Of a stretch of DNA of 8,779 nt, positions 1-5,509 are shown piece by piece. Each line of letters opens with the position of its first letter. Position 1 is the first letter of the stretch. A program made the position numbers and the translations under genes. The DNA is taken from assembly GCA_003157715.1 (NCBI GenBank), contig PMKK01000327.1:394-9172 (forward strand), in the 5' to 3' direction. The notes below the pieces were generated by a model. That model did not search any database and was not told the DNA's origin. It was given only the letters and a program-made list of their open reading frames with translations. The DNA comes from Actinomycetota bacterium. GTDB lineage: Bacteria > Actinomycetota > Thermoleophilia > UBA2241.

Positions 1-19
1 CCCCCCCCCCCCCCCCCCC
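1..19. other. Poly-C run at the window edge
   Basis: Nineteen consecutive C residues open the window. A homopolymer this long is not otherwise seen here and is most simply a contig-end or gap-closure artefact, although a true tract cannot be excluded. The following stretch up to 167 holds no gene I can support. A short minus-strand frame stays open towards the left edge (it reads like ISFQELSDAA around 60-100) but has no ATG, GTG or TTG start. Confidence 0.5.
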
Positions 20-167
20 GCTCTCGTCCTCGACGAGTCGCCCTTTGAGCGCAGTCGCCGCGTCGCTGAGTTCCTGGAAGCTGATGAGAACCGACCGAAT
101 CGCCGAACCGGCGAAAGAAGGGACGCTCCGAGACGCTGGCGGCTTCGACCATGCCGTCGGCAGCGCA

Positions 168-1118
168 TCAGAGCAAATCTCGCACCTCTTCGAGCCCCGC
201 AAGGACCTCGCTGAACGACGGGTAGGGTCCGTAGAAGAGGGCTGAGCATTCCCGCTCGTACTCCGCAGCCAGCATCTCGGCCAGCTCTGTCGGAGGGAAG
301 AGTGCGACGCTTTGAGAGAGATCGAGATCATCGGGGGGTCTGTAGTTCTTGAAGTACCGGCGGCTTCTCTCGTCGTAGTCGACTTTGATCTGCTGATATT
401 CGGCCGACCTCAGCATCAGGCGAACGTCCTGGCGACGGCCCAACAAGTCGATGTCGGCGTAGTGCCGTGCGTGGCGACCCAGCTGCCGGCCCGTTTCGAG
501 CACAGAGGTCACCTTCTGGTGAACCGTGAAGAGCTTCTCGACGTAGGTCCGACGGTAGTGGAGGAGTTGCATGTCGAATGGCGCCAGGTCGTCGGCAACG
601 CCGCCCAGGCCCTGGGACTCGAGGAACTCCGCCGCGTAGGAGCGCAAGGATACGACCTCGATGGGGAAGCCGCCGCTCTGAATGCCGGGTTCGACCATGA
701 CCACAGGCTCGAGTGACGGCAGACCACCCAGACGCGACTCGTAACGAAAGTAGTCTTCTCGACCCAGCCCGCCCACGGTCTGTCCCCTCCCGTCAACGTA
801 GGAAAGAGCGGGGTGCTCGCCGATGGCTTGGCGCAGGCCTTTGAGCTGACGATCGATCGCCCGGTCGTTGTCGAGTACCGGGTCGGCGCGCGGATCGACG
901 AAAAGGTCGATGTCTTCAGAGAACCTGGAGATGAGTCTCCACCCCTTCGAGAGACTCGTGCCGCCCTTGAAGGTCACGCGATCGGCGAGCTTCTGCTGAG
1001 CGATGCGGAGCGCTTCGGTGACGTAGTAGTCCTTCTCGACAAAGTCGGGCGGCATACCAAGTCGCTCTGCCGTAGCCACGATCAGCGTGGCGAAGTCCGG
1101 ATGCTCGAAGAGCCTCAT
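168..1118 (-). CDS. AbiEii-like nucleotidyltransferase toxin (type IV TA system)
   Basis: A 316-residue cytoplasmic protein of the AbiEii/AbiGii (MenT-like) nucleotidyltransferase toxin family. The visible core is the GGTSLSKG signature at residues 52-59 followed by SEDIDL at 67-72, the G-S/T and D-x-D elements that bind nucleotide and metal in this superfamily. A later helix YVEKLFTVHQK (192-202) and RHARHYADIDLL (215-226) fit the conserved Lys and Asp motifs III and IV. Family members studied transfer nucleotides to tRNA or otherwise stop growth and serve in phage defence or mobile-element maintenance; the target here is unknown. An ATG 32 codons further upstream is open, but the ATG at 1118 overlaps the antitoxin stop as ATGA and begins directly with the conserved MRLFEHPDF segment, so I chose it. 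Length and motifs look complete, so the toxin is probably intact. It is co-transcribed with and translationally coupled to the antitoxin. Confidence 0.9.
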   Translation of the reverse strand: MRLFEHPDFATLIVATAERLGMPPDFVEKDYYVTEALRIAQQKLADRVTFKGGTSLSKGWRLISRFSEDIDLFVDPRADPVLDNDRAIDRQLKGLRQAIGEHPALSYVDGRGQTVGGLGREDYFRYESRLGGLPSLEPVVMVEPGIQSGGFPIEVVSLRSYAAEFLESQGLGGVADDLAPFDMQLLHYRRTYVEKLFTVHQKVTSVLETGRQLGRHARHYADIDLLGRRQDVRLMLRSAEYQQIKVDYDERSRRYFKNYRPPDDLDLSQSVALFPPTELAEMLAAEYERECSALFYGPYPSFSEVLAGLEEVRDLL

Positions 1119-1834
1119 TGCGCTTGCCAGCGCTTGGCTGCCGAAAGGCATCCAAGCGTGCCGAACTCGAATCGCGACAGCGGGTTCAAAGACCGCCGCA
1201 GTCCTTCGACCCATCGTTCGGGCATGCCGAGCTGCTCCCCGGCTGCACCGAGCATGGCGCGCACGCGCGGCGGCTCGGCATGGGCGGCTTTCGCCAACCG
1301 CGCGTAGCTACCCTCGTCTTTGAGGAGGTCGAGCAGTCGTTGACATGTCCGTGGTTGGTCGAGGTCGCTGGTCGCTCCCCGGTCTCTGAGAAACTCGAGC
1401 AGGGCGCCCTCTGTTTGGGTAAGCCGCGCACGGTTGGCGGGCCGTCGAGTGTGCACCGATGCATGGCGAAGAGCGCGGGAGGCGGCTTGCGCCGACGATG
1501 CGTATTCGGGTCGGGCGGGGTTCTGGCTGGTGAAGCCCAACAGATTGGCCGCCGTGAGTCCGGCGGCGTCAAGGCGAGCGCTTGAGCCCTTTTCGGCCAC
1601 AGCGCTTGGGCTAGGGCGACTTGGCCCGAGCACCGTCGGCCGGGACCGGTAGTAGAGGCCCTTGTGCACCCGCTGCAGCTCTCCGCCGCGAGCCAGTCGC
1701 GACAGAGCCTGGCTCACGGCGGAGGCAGGCAGGCCGGAGAAGTCGCTGTGCTTCCAGAAGCGCTCGCCGCCACGAGTCACTCGGTGGCGCACTTCGCGCG
1801 CGGCATTTCGCGATGGCGTCGTCGTTTCGGGCAT
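1115..1834 (-). CDS. AbiEi/DUF6088-like winged-helix antitoxin
   Basis: A 239-residue protein, first gene of the AbiE-type unit. Residues 15-62 form a winged helix-turn-helix: FWKHSDFSGLPASAVSQALS gives the helices, and LQRVHKGLYYRSRPTVLG is the wing typical of DUF6088/AbiEi antitoxins. A C-terminal domain follows (about 85-239), with the DAAGLTAANLLGFTSQ segment that matches the family's second part. AbiEi proteins neutralise AbiEii indirectly and repress their own operon by binding inverted repeats; such a repeat overlaps the promoter here. The ORF is open upstream to 1894, but the ATG at 1834 is preferred. It sits exactly seven bases after a GATAGT -10 box, and translation from 1894 would run through the operator. 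No Shine-Dalgarno is present, so the message is probably leaderless. The stop overlaps the toxin start (ATGA, 1115-1118). Confidence 0.85.
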   Translation of the reverse strand: MPETTTPSRNAAREVRHRVTRGGERFWKHSDFSGLPASAVSQALSRLARGGELQRVHKGLYYRSRPTVLGPSRPSPSAVAEKGSSARLDAAGLTAANLLGFTSQNPARPEYASSAQAASRALRHASVHTRRPANRARLTQTEGALLEFLRDRGATSDLDQPRTCQRLLDLLKDEGSYARLAKAAHAEPPRVRAMLGAAGEQLGMPERWVEGLRRSLNPLSRFEFGTLGCLSAAKRWQAQ

Positions 1835-1840
1835 AGTTCG

Positions 1841-1869
1841 ACTATCGGTTCCTACTTGACTTCTGTCAA
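1841..1869 (-). promoter_or_regulatory. Promoter of the AbiE-type operon, leaderless-type
   Basis: On the minus strand a perfect -35 TTGACA (1864-1869) is followed by a 17-base spacer and a -10 GATAGT (1841-1846). The predicted +1 falls on the A of the antitoxin ATG at 1834. The -35 box lies inside the 1853-1872 palindrome, so a bound repressor would block RNA polymerase directly. Confidence 0.75.
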
Positions 1870-1872
1870 GTA
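1853..1872. promoter_or_regulatory. Palindromic operator of the AbiE-type operon
   Basis: A perfect inverted repeat with 8-base arms, TACTTGAC-TTCT-GTCAAGTA. A third half-site ACTTGAC lies at 1886-1892, and a smaller palindrome ATAGT-TCG-ACTAT (1833-1845) covers the -10 box and start codon. This arrangement is what antitoxin autoregulation by a winged-helix AbiEi protein would use. The protein-DNA assignment is inferred. Confidence 0.7.
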
Positions 1873-1927
1873 AACAACCAATAAAACTTGACAATCGCGG
1901 TTGACGATGCCCGAACCGATGGCTTCA

Positions 1928-1961
1928 CAATCAAGTCGACGATTCAATCAAGCCGATGATT
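1928..1961. repeat. Two tandem copies of a 17-bp repeat
   Basis: CAATCAAGTCGACGATT (1928-1944) is followed directly by CAATCAAGCCGATGATT (1945-1961), two differences in 17. The repeat lies upstream of the AbiE-type promoter, about 60-95 bases from the -35 box, where an upstream regulatory site could sit. The function is unknown. Confidence 0.7.
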
Positions 1962-1988
1962 GATCCACCGCTCCGCTTTCGTCGTAAT

Positions 1989-2017
1989 CCGGGCTCGCGC
2001 CTGTGGCGCGAGCCCGG
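1989..2017 (-). terminator. Strong GC-rich hairpin, probable terminator of the sigma/anti-sigma operon
   Basis: A perfect inverted repeat with 13-base arms and a TGT loop: CCGGGCTCGCGCC / GGCGCGAGCCCGG. It lies 143 bases downstream of the stop codon of the minus-strand anti-sigma gene, with no other gene between. There is no U-tract after it, as is common for terminators in high-GC bacteria, so a transcript-stabilising or small palindromic-repeat role is also possible. Confidence 0.55.
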
Positions 2018-2098
2018 TCCCACTTTGAGCTTCTCGAACTGAGCCCCCGGCGCCCGCCCAACTTCTCAGATCCGGGCGGACCCTTCGATGCGGCTCGC

Positions 2099-2172
2099 GC
2101 TCTACCCTTTCGCGCACTGCCCTTTCGGGCTCTCTGCGTGCGCTCTACCCTCGCCCGCTCTACCCCTTCGGG
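2099..2172. repeat. Degenerate 15-bp tandem array crossing the stop codon of the anti-sigma gene
   Basis: Units begin at 2099 (GCTCTACCCTTTCGC), 2114 (GCACTGCCCTTTCGG), 2129 (13 bases, diverged), 2142 (GCTCTACCCTCGCCC) and 2157 (GCTCTACCCCTTCGGG). The last unit encodes the C-terminal Pro-Lys-Gly and stop of the minus-strand gene; the other copies trail into its 3' untranslated region. This looks like slippage-type duplication of the gene's 3' end. Confidence 0.65.
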
Positions 2173-3503
2173 AACAGCCTCGAGGTCGCGCTGTTGTAGT
2201 CGGCCGGGTTGGTGTCGAGCCTCGCGCCGGGATGCTGGGCGGTGAGGCTCAGCAGCTTGAGGTTGTCGGCGGTCGGCTGGAGCAGCTCGTAGGCGGGGAA
2301 GCGCAGCACCACGCCGCCGCTCGTGCCGCGGGTGATCCACTCGATCGGGTCGTAGGTCTGCGGGTCGACCAGGTAGGTCACATGAGACGAGACCACGATC
2401 TTCAGGGCATCGCGCCCGTCGACGGTCACGTGACCGATGACCTTGGTCGACGGCGACTTGAGCGCGGCCAGCGCCTCCTGGCGGAAGGCCTCGTCTGATC
2501 CGCCTGACGAGGCGTCTGTGGCGCCGGCGTCTGTGGCGCCGGCGTCCGCCGCCGGCGTCCTGCCGGTGCTGCTTGCGGTGCTGCTCCCGGCGACACCGTC
2601 CGCAGAGCTACCGTTGCCGATGGCCGTCAGGCTGTTCCCGGAACCGCCTCCGGCGGTCTGCCACTTCAGCTCGACGCGGCCGCTCTTGCCGTTCACCACG
2701 ACCGTGAAACGGCTGGCCGTCGCGGCGGTCTTAGCCTTGAGACCGGCCAGGGCGACCTCGATGGTCTTGATCTGCGCGACGGTCAGCCGGCCGTCGGCTG
2801 CGAGCGCCTTCACCTTGATGAGGATGTCCTTGACGCTGCTGCCGCTGATCGTCACGACGGCGTCGGGGCTGACGGTGTCGCCGCCGGCCGCGTCGCCGCC
2901 GGCCGGGTCGGCGGTCGGGGAGCCGCTGGGCGCGGGCGCCGCGCTGCCGTTGCCGGTCGTTGACTGACCGCTCACGTAGATCGTGTTGGTCTTGGCGTCG
3001 TAGAGCGCGTCCTTGCCGTCGACCACGCCGCTGTCAGTGCGCGGGGTGTCGGAGGCCTGTTCGATCTGGCGGCGCTGGTAGGGCGGCGAGGTCGACTGCC
3101 AGCTTTCGTCCTGCCAGCTCACGGTGGTGCCGTCGCCGTTGTCCTGGGTGGCGATCATGTGGACGTGGAGGATGGCGCCGGGCGGTGCATGCAGGGCCGC
3201 GGCGGCCTTGTCGAGCGCAGACGCGGTGGCCACGGTGGCCGGCCCGCCGCCGCCCGAACCGCCGAACAGGGCGATGCCGGCAAAGACGGCCAGGGCGGCG
3301 AGGCCGGCAAGCGCGGCGCCGGTGACGATGCGCCGGCGGCCGCGCGAGCGCGCCGCGTTGCGGGTGACGGCGTGTTGCAGCTCGGCGCCGAAGCGCTCGA
3401 GCTCGGGCGGCAGGCCGGTCTCTGCGGAACCGGGCGGCAGCACGTCGCGCTGCAGCTCGGGCGGCAGCCCGGGCGAGGAGCCCGCGGGGGGCTTGGTACT
3501 CAT
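2160..3503 (-). CDS. Probable membrane-bound anti-sigma factor with extracytoplasmic sensor domain
   Basis: A 447-residue single-pass membrane protein encoded directly after the sigma factor (ATGA overlap; Shine-Dalgarno GAGGA before the start), hence a likely anti-sigma factor. Residues 1-57 are cytoplasmic and contain a duplicated GLPPEL motif (12-17 and 30-35) and a basic stretch, ARSRGRRR (51-58), then one hydrophobic helix (59-80). The remainder should lie outside: a first beta-rich segment (about 88-180), Ser/Gly/Ala/Pro-rich linkers (181-210 and 284-335) flanking a middle domain (212-282), and a final segment (about 336-447) with VDGRDALKIV and TYLVDPQTYDPIEW. The phrases DGKDALYD and YLVDPQTYDPI recall LolA/MucB-type lipid-binding sensor folds, but that is a weak resemblance. 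There is no cysteine anywhere, so this is not a zinc-binding ZAS anti-sigma factor. Two exact 15-bp repeats at 2511-2540 encode part of the second linker. Confidence 0.7.
   Translation of the reverse strand: MSTKPPAGSSPGLPPELQRDVLPPGSAETGLPPELERFGAELQHAVTRNAARSRGRRRIVTGAALAGLAALAVFAGIALFGGSGGGGPATVATASALDKAAAALHAPPGAILHVHMIATQDNGDGTTVSWQDESWQSTSPPYQRRQIEQASDTPRTDSGVVDGKDALYDAKTNTIYVSGQSTTGNGSAAPAPSGSPTADPAGGDAAGGDTVSPDAVVTISGSSVKDILIKVKALAADGRLTVAQIKTIEVALAGLKAKTAATASRFTVVVNGKSGRVELKWQTAGGGSGNSLTAIGNGSSADGVAGSSTASSTGRTPAADAGATDAGATDASSGGSDEAFRQEALAALKSPSTKVIGHVTVDGRDALKIVVSSHVTYLVDPQTYDPIEWITRGTSGGVVLRFPAYELLQPTADNLKLLSLTAQHPGARLDTNPADYNSATSRLFPKG
2511..2540. repeat. Exact 15-bp tandem duplication inside the anti-sigma gene
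   Basis: GGCGTCTGTGGCGCC occurs twice in direct succession, followed by a partial third copy. On the coding strand it gives DAGATDAGATD, in frame, within the low-complexity outer linker. The period is 15 bp, the same as the array at the gene's 3' end, though the sequences differ. Confidence 0.8.
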
Positions 3504-4294
3504 TGGTCCTCCTTGGCGTTGAGGAGTGCGATCGAGAGACGCCGCAGGGCGCGCGACACGCGCAGGCGGGCAGCGGCTGGGCGAATCGCCAGCGTGCGCG
3601 CGACCTCACGGTAGGGAAGTTCGTGGACGACGCGCAGCAGCAAGGCTTCGCGTTCGTGGTCGGGAAGGTCGGCCAGGGCCGCTTTGAGATGGGGGTTTGG
3701 CGAGAGGCGGGCGACGACGCCGGCAAAGCCGGCGTCCCCCCCCGCCCCGCCTGCCGCGTCCGCTCCGCCGAAACCGCCGGCGTTGGCGAAACCGCCGGTC
3801 CTGTCGCCGCGCGCTCCGCCGCGGAGGCCCGCTCGCGCGCCGTCGCCCGCCGGGCCGCACGGCAAGCCAAGGCGCTCGCGCGCCCTGGTCTCGACCTGGT
3901 CGCGGCGCACCGACTCGGCCAGCGTGTGGCGGGCGATGCCTAGCAGCCAGGGCAGCGCCGAACCGTCGCGGTCGTCGCGAAAGCGGCGGCGGTGCAGCCA
4001 GGCCTGGGCGAAGGTCTCGGCGGTGAGGTCGCTGGCGATGTGTGGCGCGCGGCGCTGGAGCCAGGCATAGACCGCCGCGGCCCGGCGGCGGTAGAGCTCG
4101 CCAAAGGCGGCCGGCTCGCGGCGCGCGGCGCGCAGCAGGTCGGCGTCGGTGCGCGGGTCGGGCCGGCCCGTGCCGCGGTAGGTGTCCGCATGCGGGTCGG
4201 GTTCGGTGCGCGGTTCGGCTGCCGCCTGCGAAGCGGTGCATCCGCGGTCGTCGACGGGTTCCGGCTCGCTGTGAGAGTCGCTGTTCACTTCCAT
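3500..4294 (-). CDS. ECF-type RNA polymerase sigma factor
   Basis: A 264-residue group 4 (ECF) sigma factor. Sigma2 spans about residues 51-133, with DLTAETFAQAWLHRR (89-103, core-binding and -10 region) and LPWLLGIARHTL (114-125, region 2.4). Sigma4 spans about 200-258, with LPDHEREALLLRVVHELPYR and the HTH VARTLAIRPAAARLRVSRAL for -35 recognition. Between them lies an unusually long Gly/Ala-rich linker (about 147-194), and before sigma2 an acidic/polar 50-residue N-terminal extension, both longer than in a typical 180-200-residue ECF factor. ATG at 4294 has GAGGA only four bases ahead; the in-frame GTG at 4288 is better spaced from it and is an alternative start. The gene overlaps the membrane protein downstream by ATGA, the classic sigma/anti-sigma order, so it is presumably held inactive at the membrane. 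No promoter could be placed with confidence in 4295-4500. Confidence 0.88.
   Translation of the reverse strand: MEVNSDSHSEPEPVDDRGCTASQAAAEPRTEPDPHADTYRGTGRPDPRTDADLLRAARREPAAFGELYRRRAAAVYAWLQRRAPHIASDLTAETFAQAWLHRRRFRDDRDGSALPWLLGIARHTLAESVRRDQVETRARERLGLPCGPAGDGARAGLRGGARGDRTGGFANAGGFGGADAAGGAGGDAGFAGVVARLSPNPHLKAALADLPDHEREALLLRVVHELPYREVARTLAIRPAAARLRVSRALRRLSIALLNAKEDQ
3716..3736. repeat. Perfect palindrome inside the sigma factor linker
   Basis: GACGCCGGC-AAA-GCCGGCGTC, 9-base arms with a 3-base loop, is translated in frame as DAGFAGV at the end of the Gly/Ala linker. It is flanked by a run of eight C (3736-3743; G on the coding strand). The form, perfect arms with a three-base loop, resembles the hairpin at 1989-2017 but the sequence differs. 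Confidence 0.75.
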
Positions 4295-4500
4295 GTTCCT
4301 CTATCGAGCTCGACACGCGGAGTGTATCTGGGGGCGGCGAGGGGCCTGCTGGTGGCTCCGGCCGGTCGGGCCCCGGCTCGAGGGATGATGGAGTGTGTCG
4401 CTTCCGGATGAGAGACGCTCGCGTTGGCGGCGAACCGGGCGGAGAAACGTCCACCGGTCGTGACCTTCTGCTTCACTGCCGACTGGCGTAGCCTCTTCTG
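4295..4500. other. Divergent intergenic region between sigma factor and DUF3800 gene
   Basis: About 200 bases separate two divergent genes and must carry both promoters. For the rightward gene a TAGCCT -10-like box at 4489-4494 ends six bases before the GTG at 4501, but no convincing -35 accompanies it. For the leftward sigma gene, TACACT (4321-4326 on the minus strand) is the only -10-like hexamer I noted and it too lacks a -35; an ECF-type autoregulatory promoter could not be identified. Frames open through this region look like random high-GC ORFs. Confidence 0.5.
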
Positions 4501-5301
4501 GTGCGCCGGGGTCACGCGGAGGGCGGACCACTGACCAAGTACAGGATGTATGTGGACGAAGTCGGCAACGCGGACTTGCGCAGTTCGGACGACCCGAATC
4601 ACCGCTTTCTTAGTCTCACGGGCGTCGTCATCGAACTCGGGTACGTCGAATCCATCATGTATCCGCAGATGGAGAGCCTCAAGTCCGCGTACTTTGGATC
4701 ACACCCGGACGACCCGGTGATCTTGCATCGCAAAGAGCTGGTGAACCGCCGCGGACCGTTCGTGAGCCTTCGCGACCCAGCCGTGAACGCCGCGTTCGAC
4801 CGCGAGCTGCTCGATTTGATGCGTGGTTGGCACTTCACGGTCATTTCCGTGTGCCTGGACAAGAAGCAGTACCGCGAGAGGTACACAGTCTGGCAGTATG
4901 ACCCGTACCACTACTGCCTGGCGGTGCTGCTCGAGCGCTACGTGTACTTCCTCAACCGTCGTGGCGTACACGGGGATGTCATCGCGGAGTCACGAGGCGG
5001 CAAGGAAGATCGGCGTCTCAAAGAATCGTTCGCACGGCTGTGCGAAAGGGGCTCGGATTACGTTGACGCCGCTCCGATCGGCCGGGCGCTCACGAGCGGG
5101 CAGCTGAAGGTGAAACAGAAATCGAACGACCTCGCCGGCCTGCAGCGTGCGGACCTCGTTGCTCACCCGAGCCGCAACGAGGTCTTGAACGAGAACGGCC
5201 ACCCAATGACGATTGCGCCTTTTGCGGCAAAGGTCATCGCCGTGCTGCAAGGCAAATACGACCAGCGGGGTGAGAGGATTTTCGGCAAGAAGCTGCTCTA
5301 G
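4501..5301 (+). CDS. DUF3800 domain protein
   Basis: A protein of up to 266 residues matching DUF3800: YRMYVDEVGN (residues 14-23) at the front, RFLSLTGVVI (35-44) as the second strand, HRKEL (76-80), IAESRG (161-166) and the closing LAGLQRADLVAHPS (211-224). The acidic residues D19, E20, E163 and D218 fit the RNase H-like active site proposed for this family, which often occurs in phage-defence and mobile-element neighbourhoods; a nuclease role is an inference. The start is uncertain. GTG at 4501 sits at the +1 of a TAGCCT box (leaderless). CTG at 4531 is seven bases after GGAGGG and would begin (M)TKYRMYVDE, the usual family N-terminus. ATG at 4546 begins MYVDE. The gene stands alone, divergent from the sigma factor, and ends at two hairpins. 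Confidence 0.87.
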   Translation: MRRGHAEGGPLTKYRMYVDEVGNADLRSSDDPNHRFLSLTGVVIELGYVESIMYPQMESLKSAYFGSHPDDPVILHRKELVNRRGPFVSLRDPAVNAAFDRELLDLMRGWHFTVISVCLDKKQYRERYTVWQYDPYHYCLAVLLERYVYFLNRRGVHGDVIAESRGGKEDRRLKESFARLCERGSDYVDAAPIGRALTSGQLKVKQKSNDLAGLQRADLVAHPSRNEVLNENGHPMTIAPFAAKVIAVLQGKYDQRGERIFGKKLL

Positions 5302-5310
5302 ACGACGAAA

Positions 5311-5346
5311 GGGGGCCTTGCGGCCCCCTCGATGGCGTTCGCCATC
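5311..5346 (+). terminator. Double hairpin downstream of the DUF3800 gene
   Basis: The first stem is GGGGGCC-TTGC-GGCCCCC (5311-5328), ten bases after the stop, preceded by GAAA. A second perfect inverted repeat, GATGGCG-TT-CGCCATC (5331-5346), follows two bases later. No T-tract is present. The position and the GC stem fit a factor-independent terminator of the high-GC type; the second hairpin may reinforce it. Confidence 0.7.
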
Positions 5347-5364
5347 CACCTCCAGATGACTGGA

Positions 5365-5394
5365 TTGACTGAAGGCTATGCGACTGCGGATGCT
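5365..5394 (+). promoter_or_regulatory. Weak candidate promoter for the 496-residue protein gene
   Basis: TTGACT (5365-5370) is followed after 18 bases by GATGCT (5389-5394). The -35 is good and the -10 poor. It lies about 115 bases before the chosen start, with no other gene between it and the terminator upstream. Confidence 0.3.
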
Positions 5395-5509
5395 CTGGTC
5401 AAGGACGGTCCATGTCGGCGAGACTAAACGTCAACCCCCACAACACGACGCCACCACGGGATCAATGCTGCCGTGTGCTCTGTCGCCCAGTTCGTTCAGA
5501 GGGCACGCG

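Noticed and set aside
20..153. Minus-strand frame open to the left edge (reading ISFQELSDAATALKG)
   Set aside because: The composition is protein-like but there is no ATG, GTG or TTG start after the toxin stop, and the left end is a doubtful C run.
813..1585. Plus-strand frames of 155-164 residues across the AbiE-type pair
   Set aside because: They are antisense to two genes with recognised family motifs and show no protein signature of their own.
2099..2172. Tandem array considered as a CRISPR-like repeat
   Set aside because: Units are 15 bp, contiguous and diverged, without spacers or cas genes.
3034..4454. Long minus-strand frames of 278 and 282 residues over the sigma/anti-sigma genes
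   Set aside because: They are Arg/Pro/Ala-rich frame shadows of genes whose sigma2, sigma4 and membrane features are clear in another frame.
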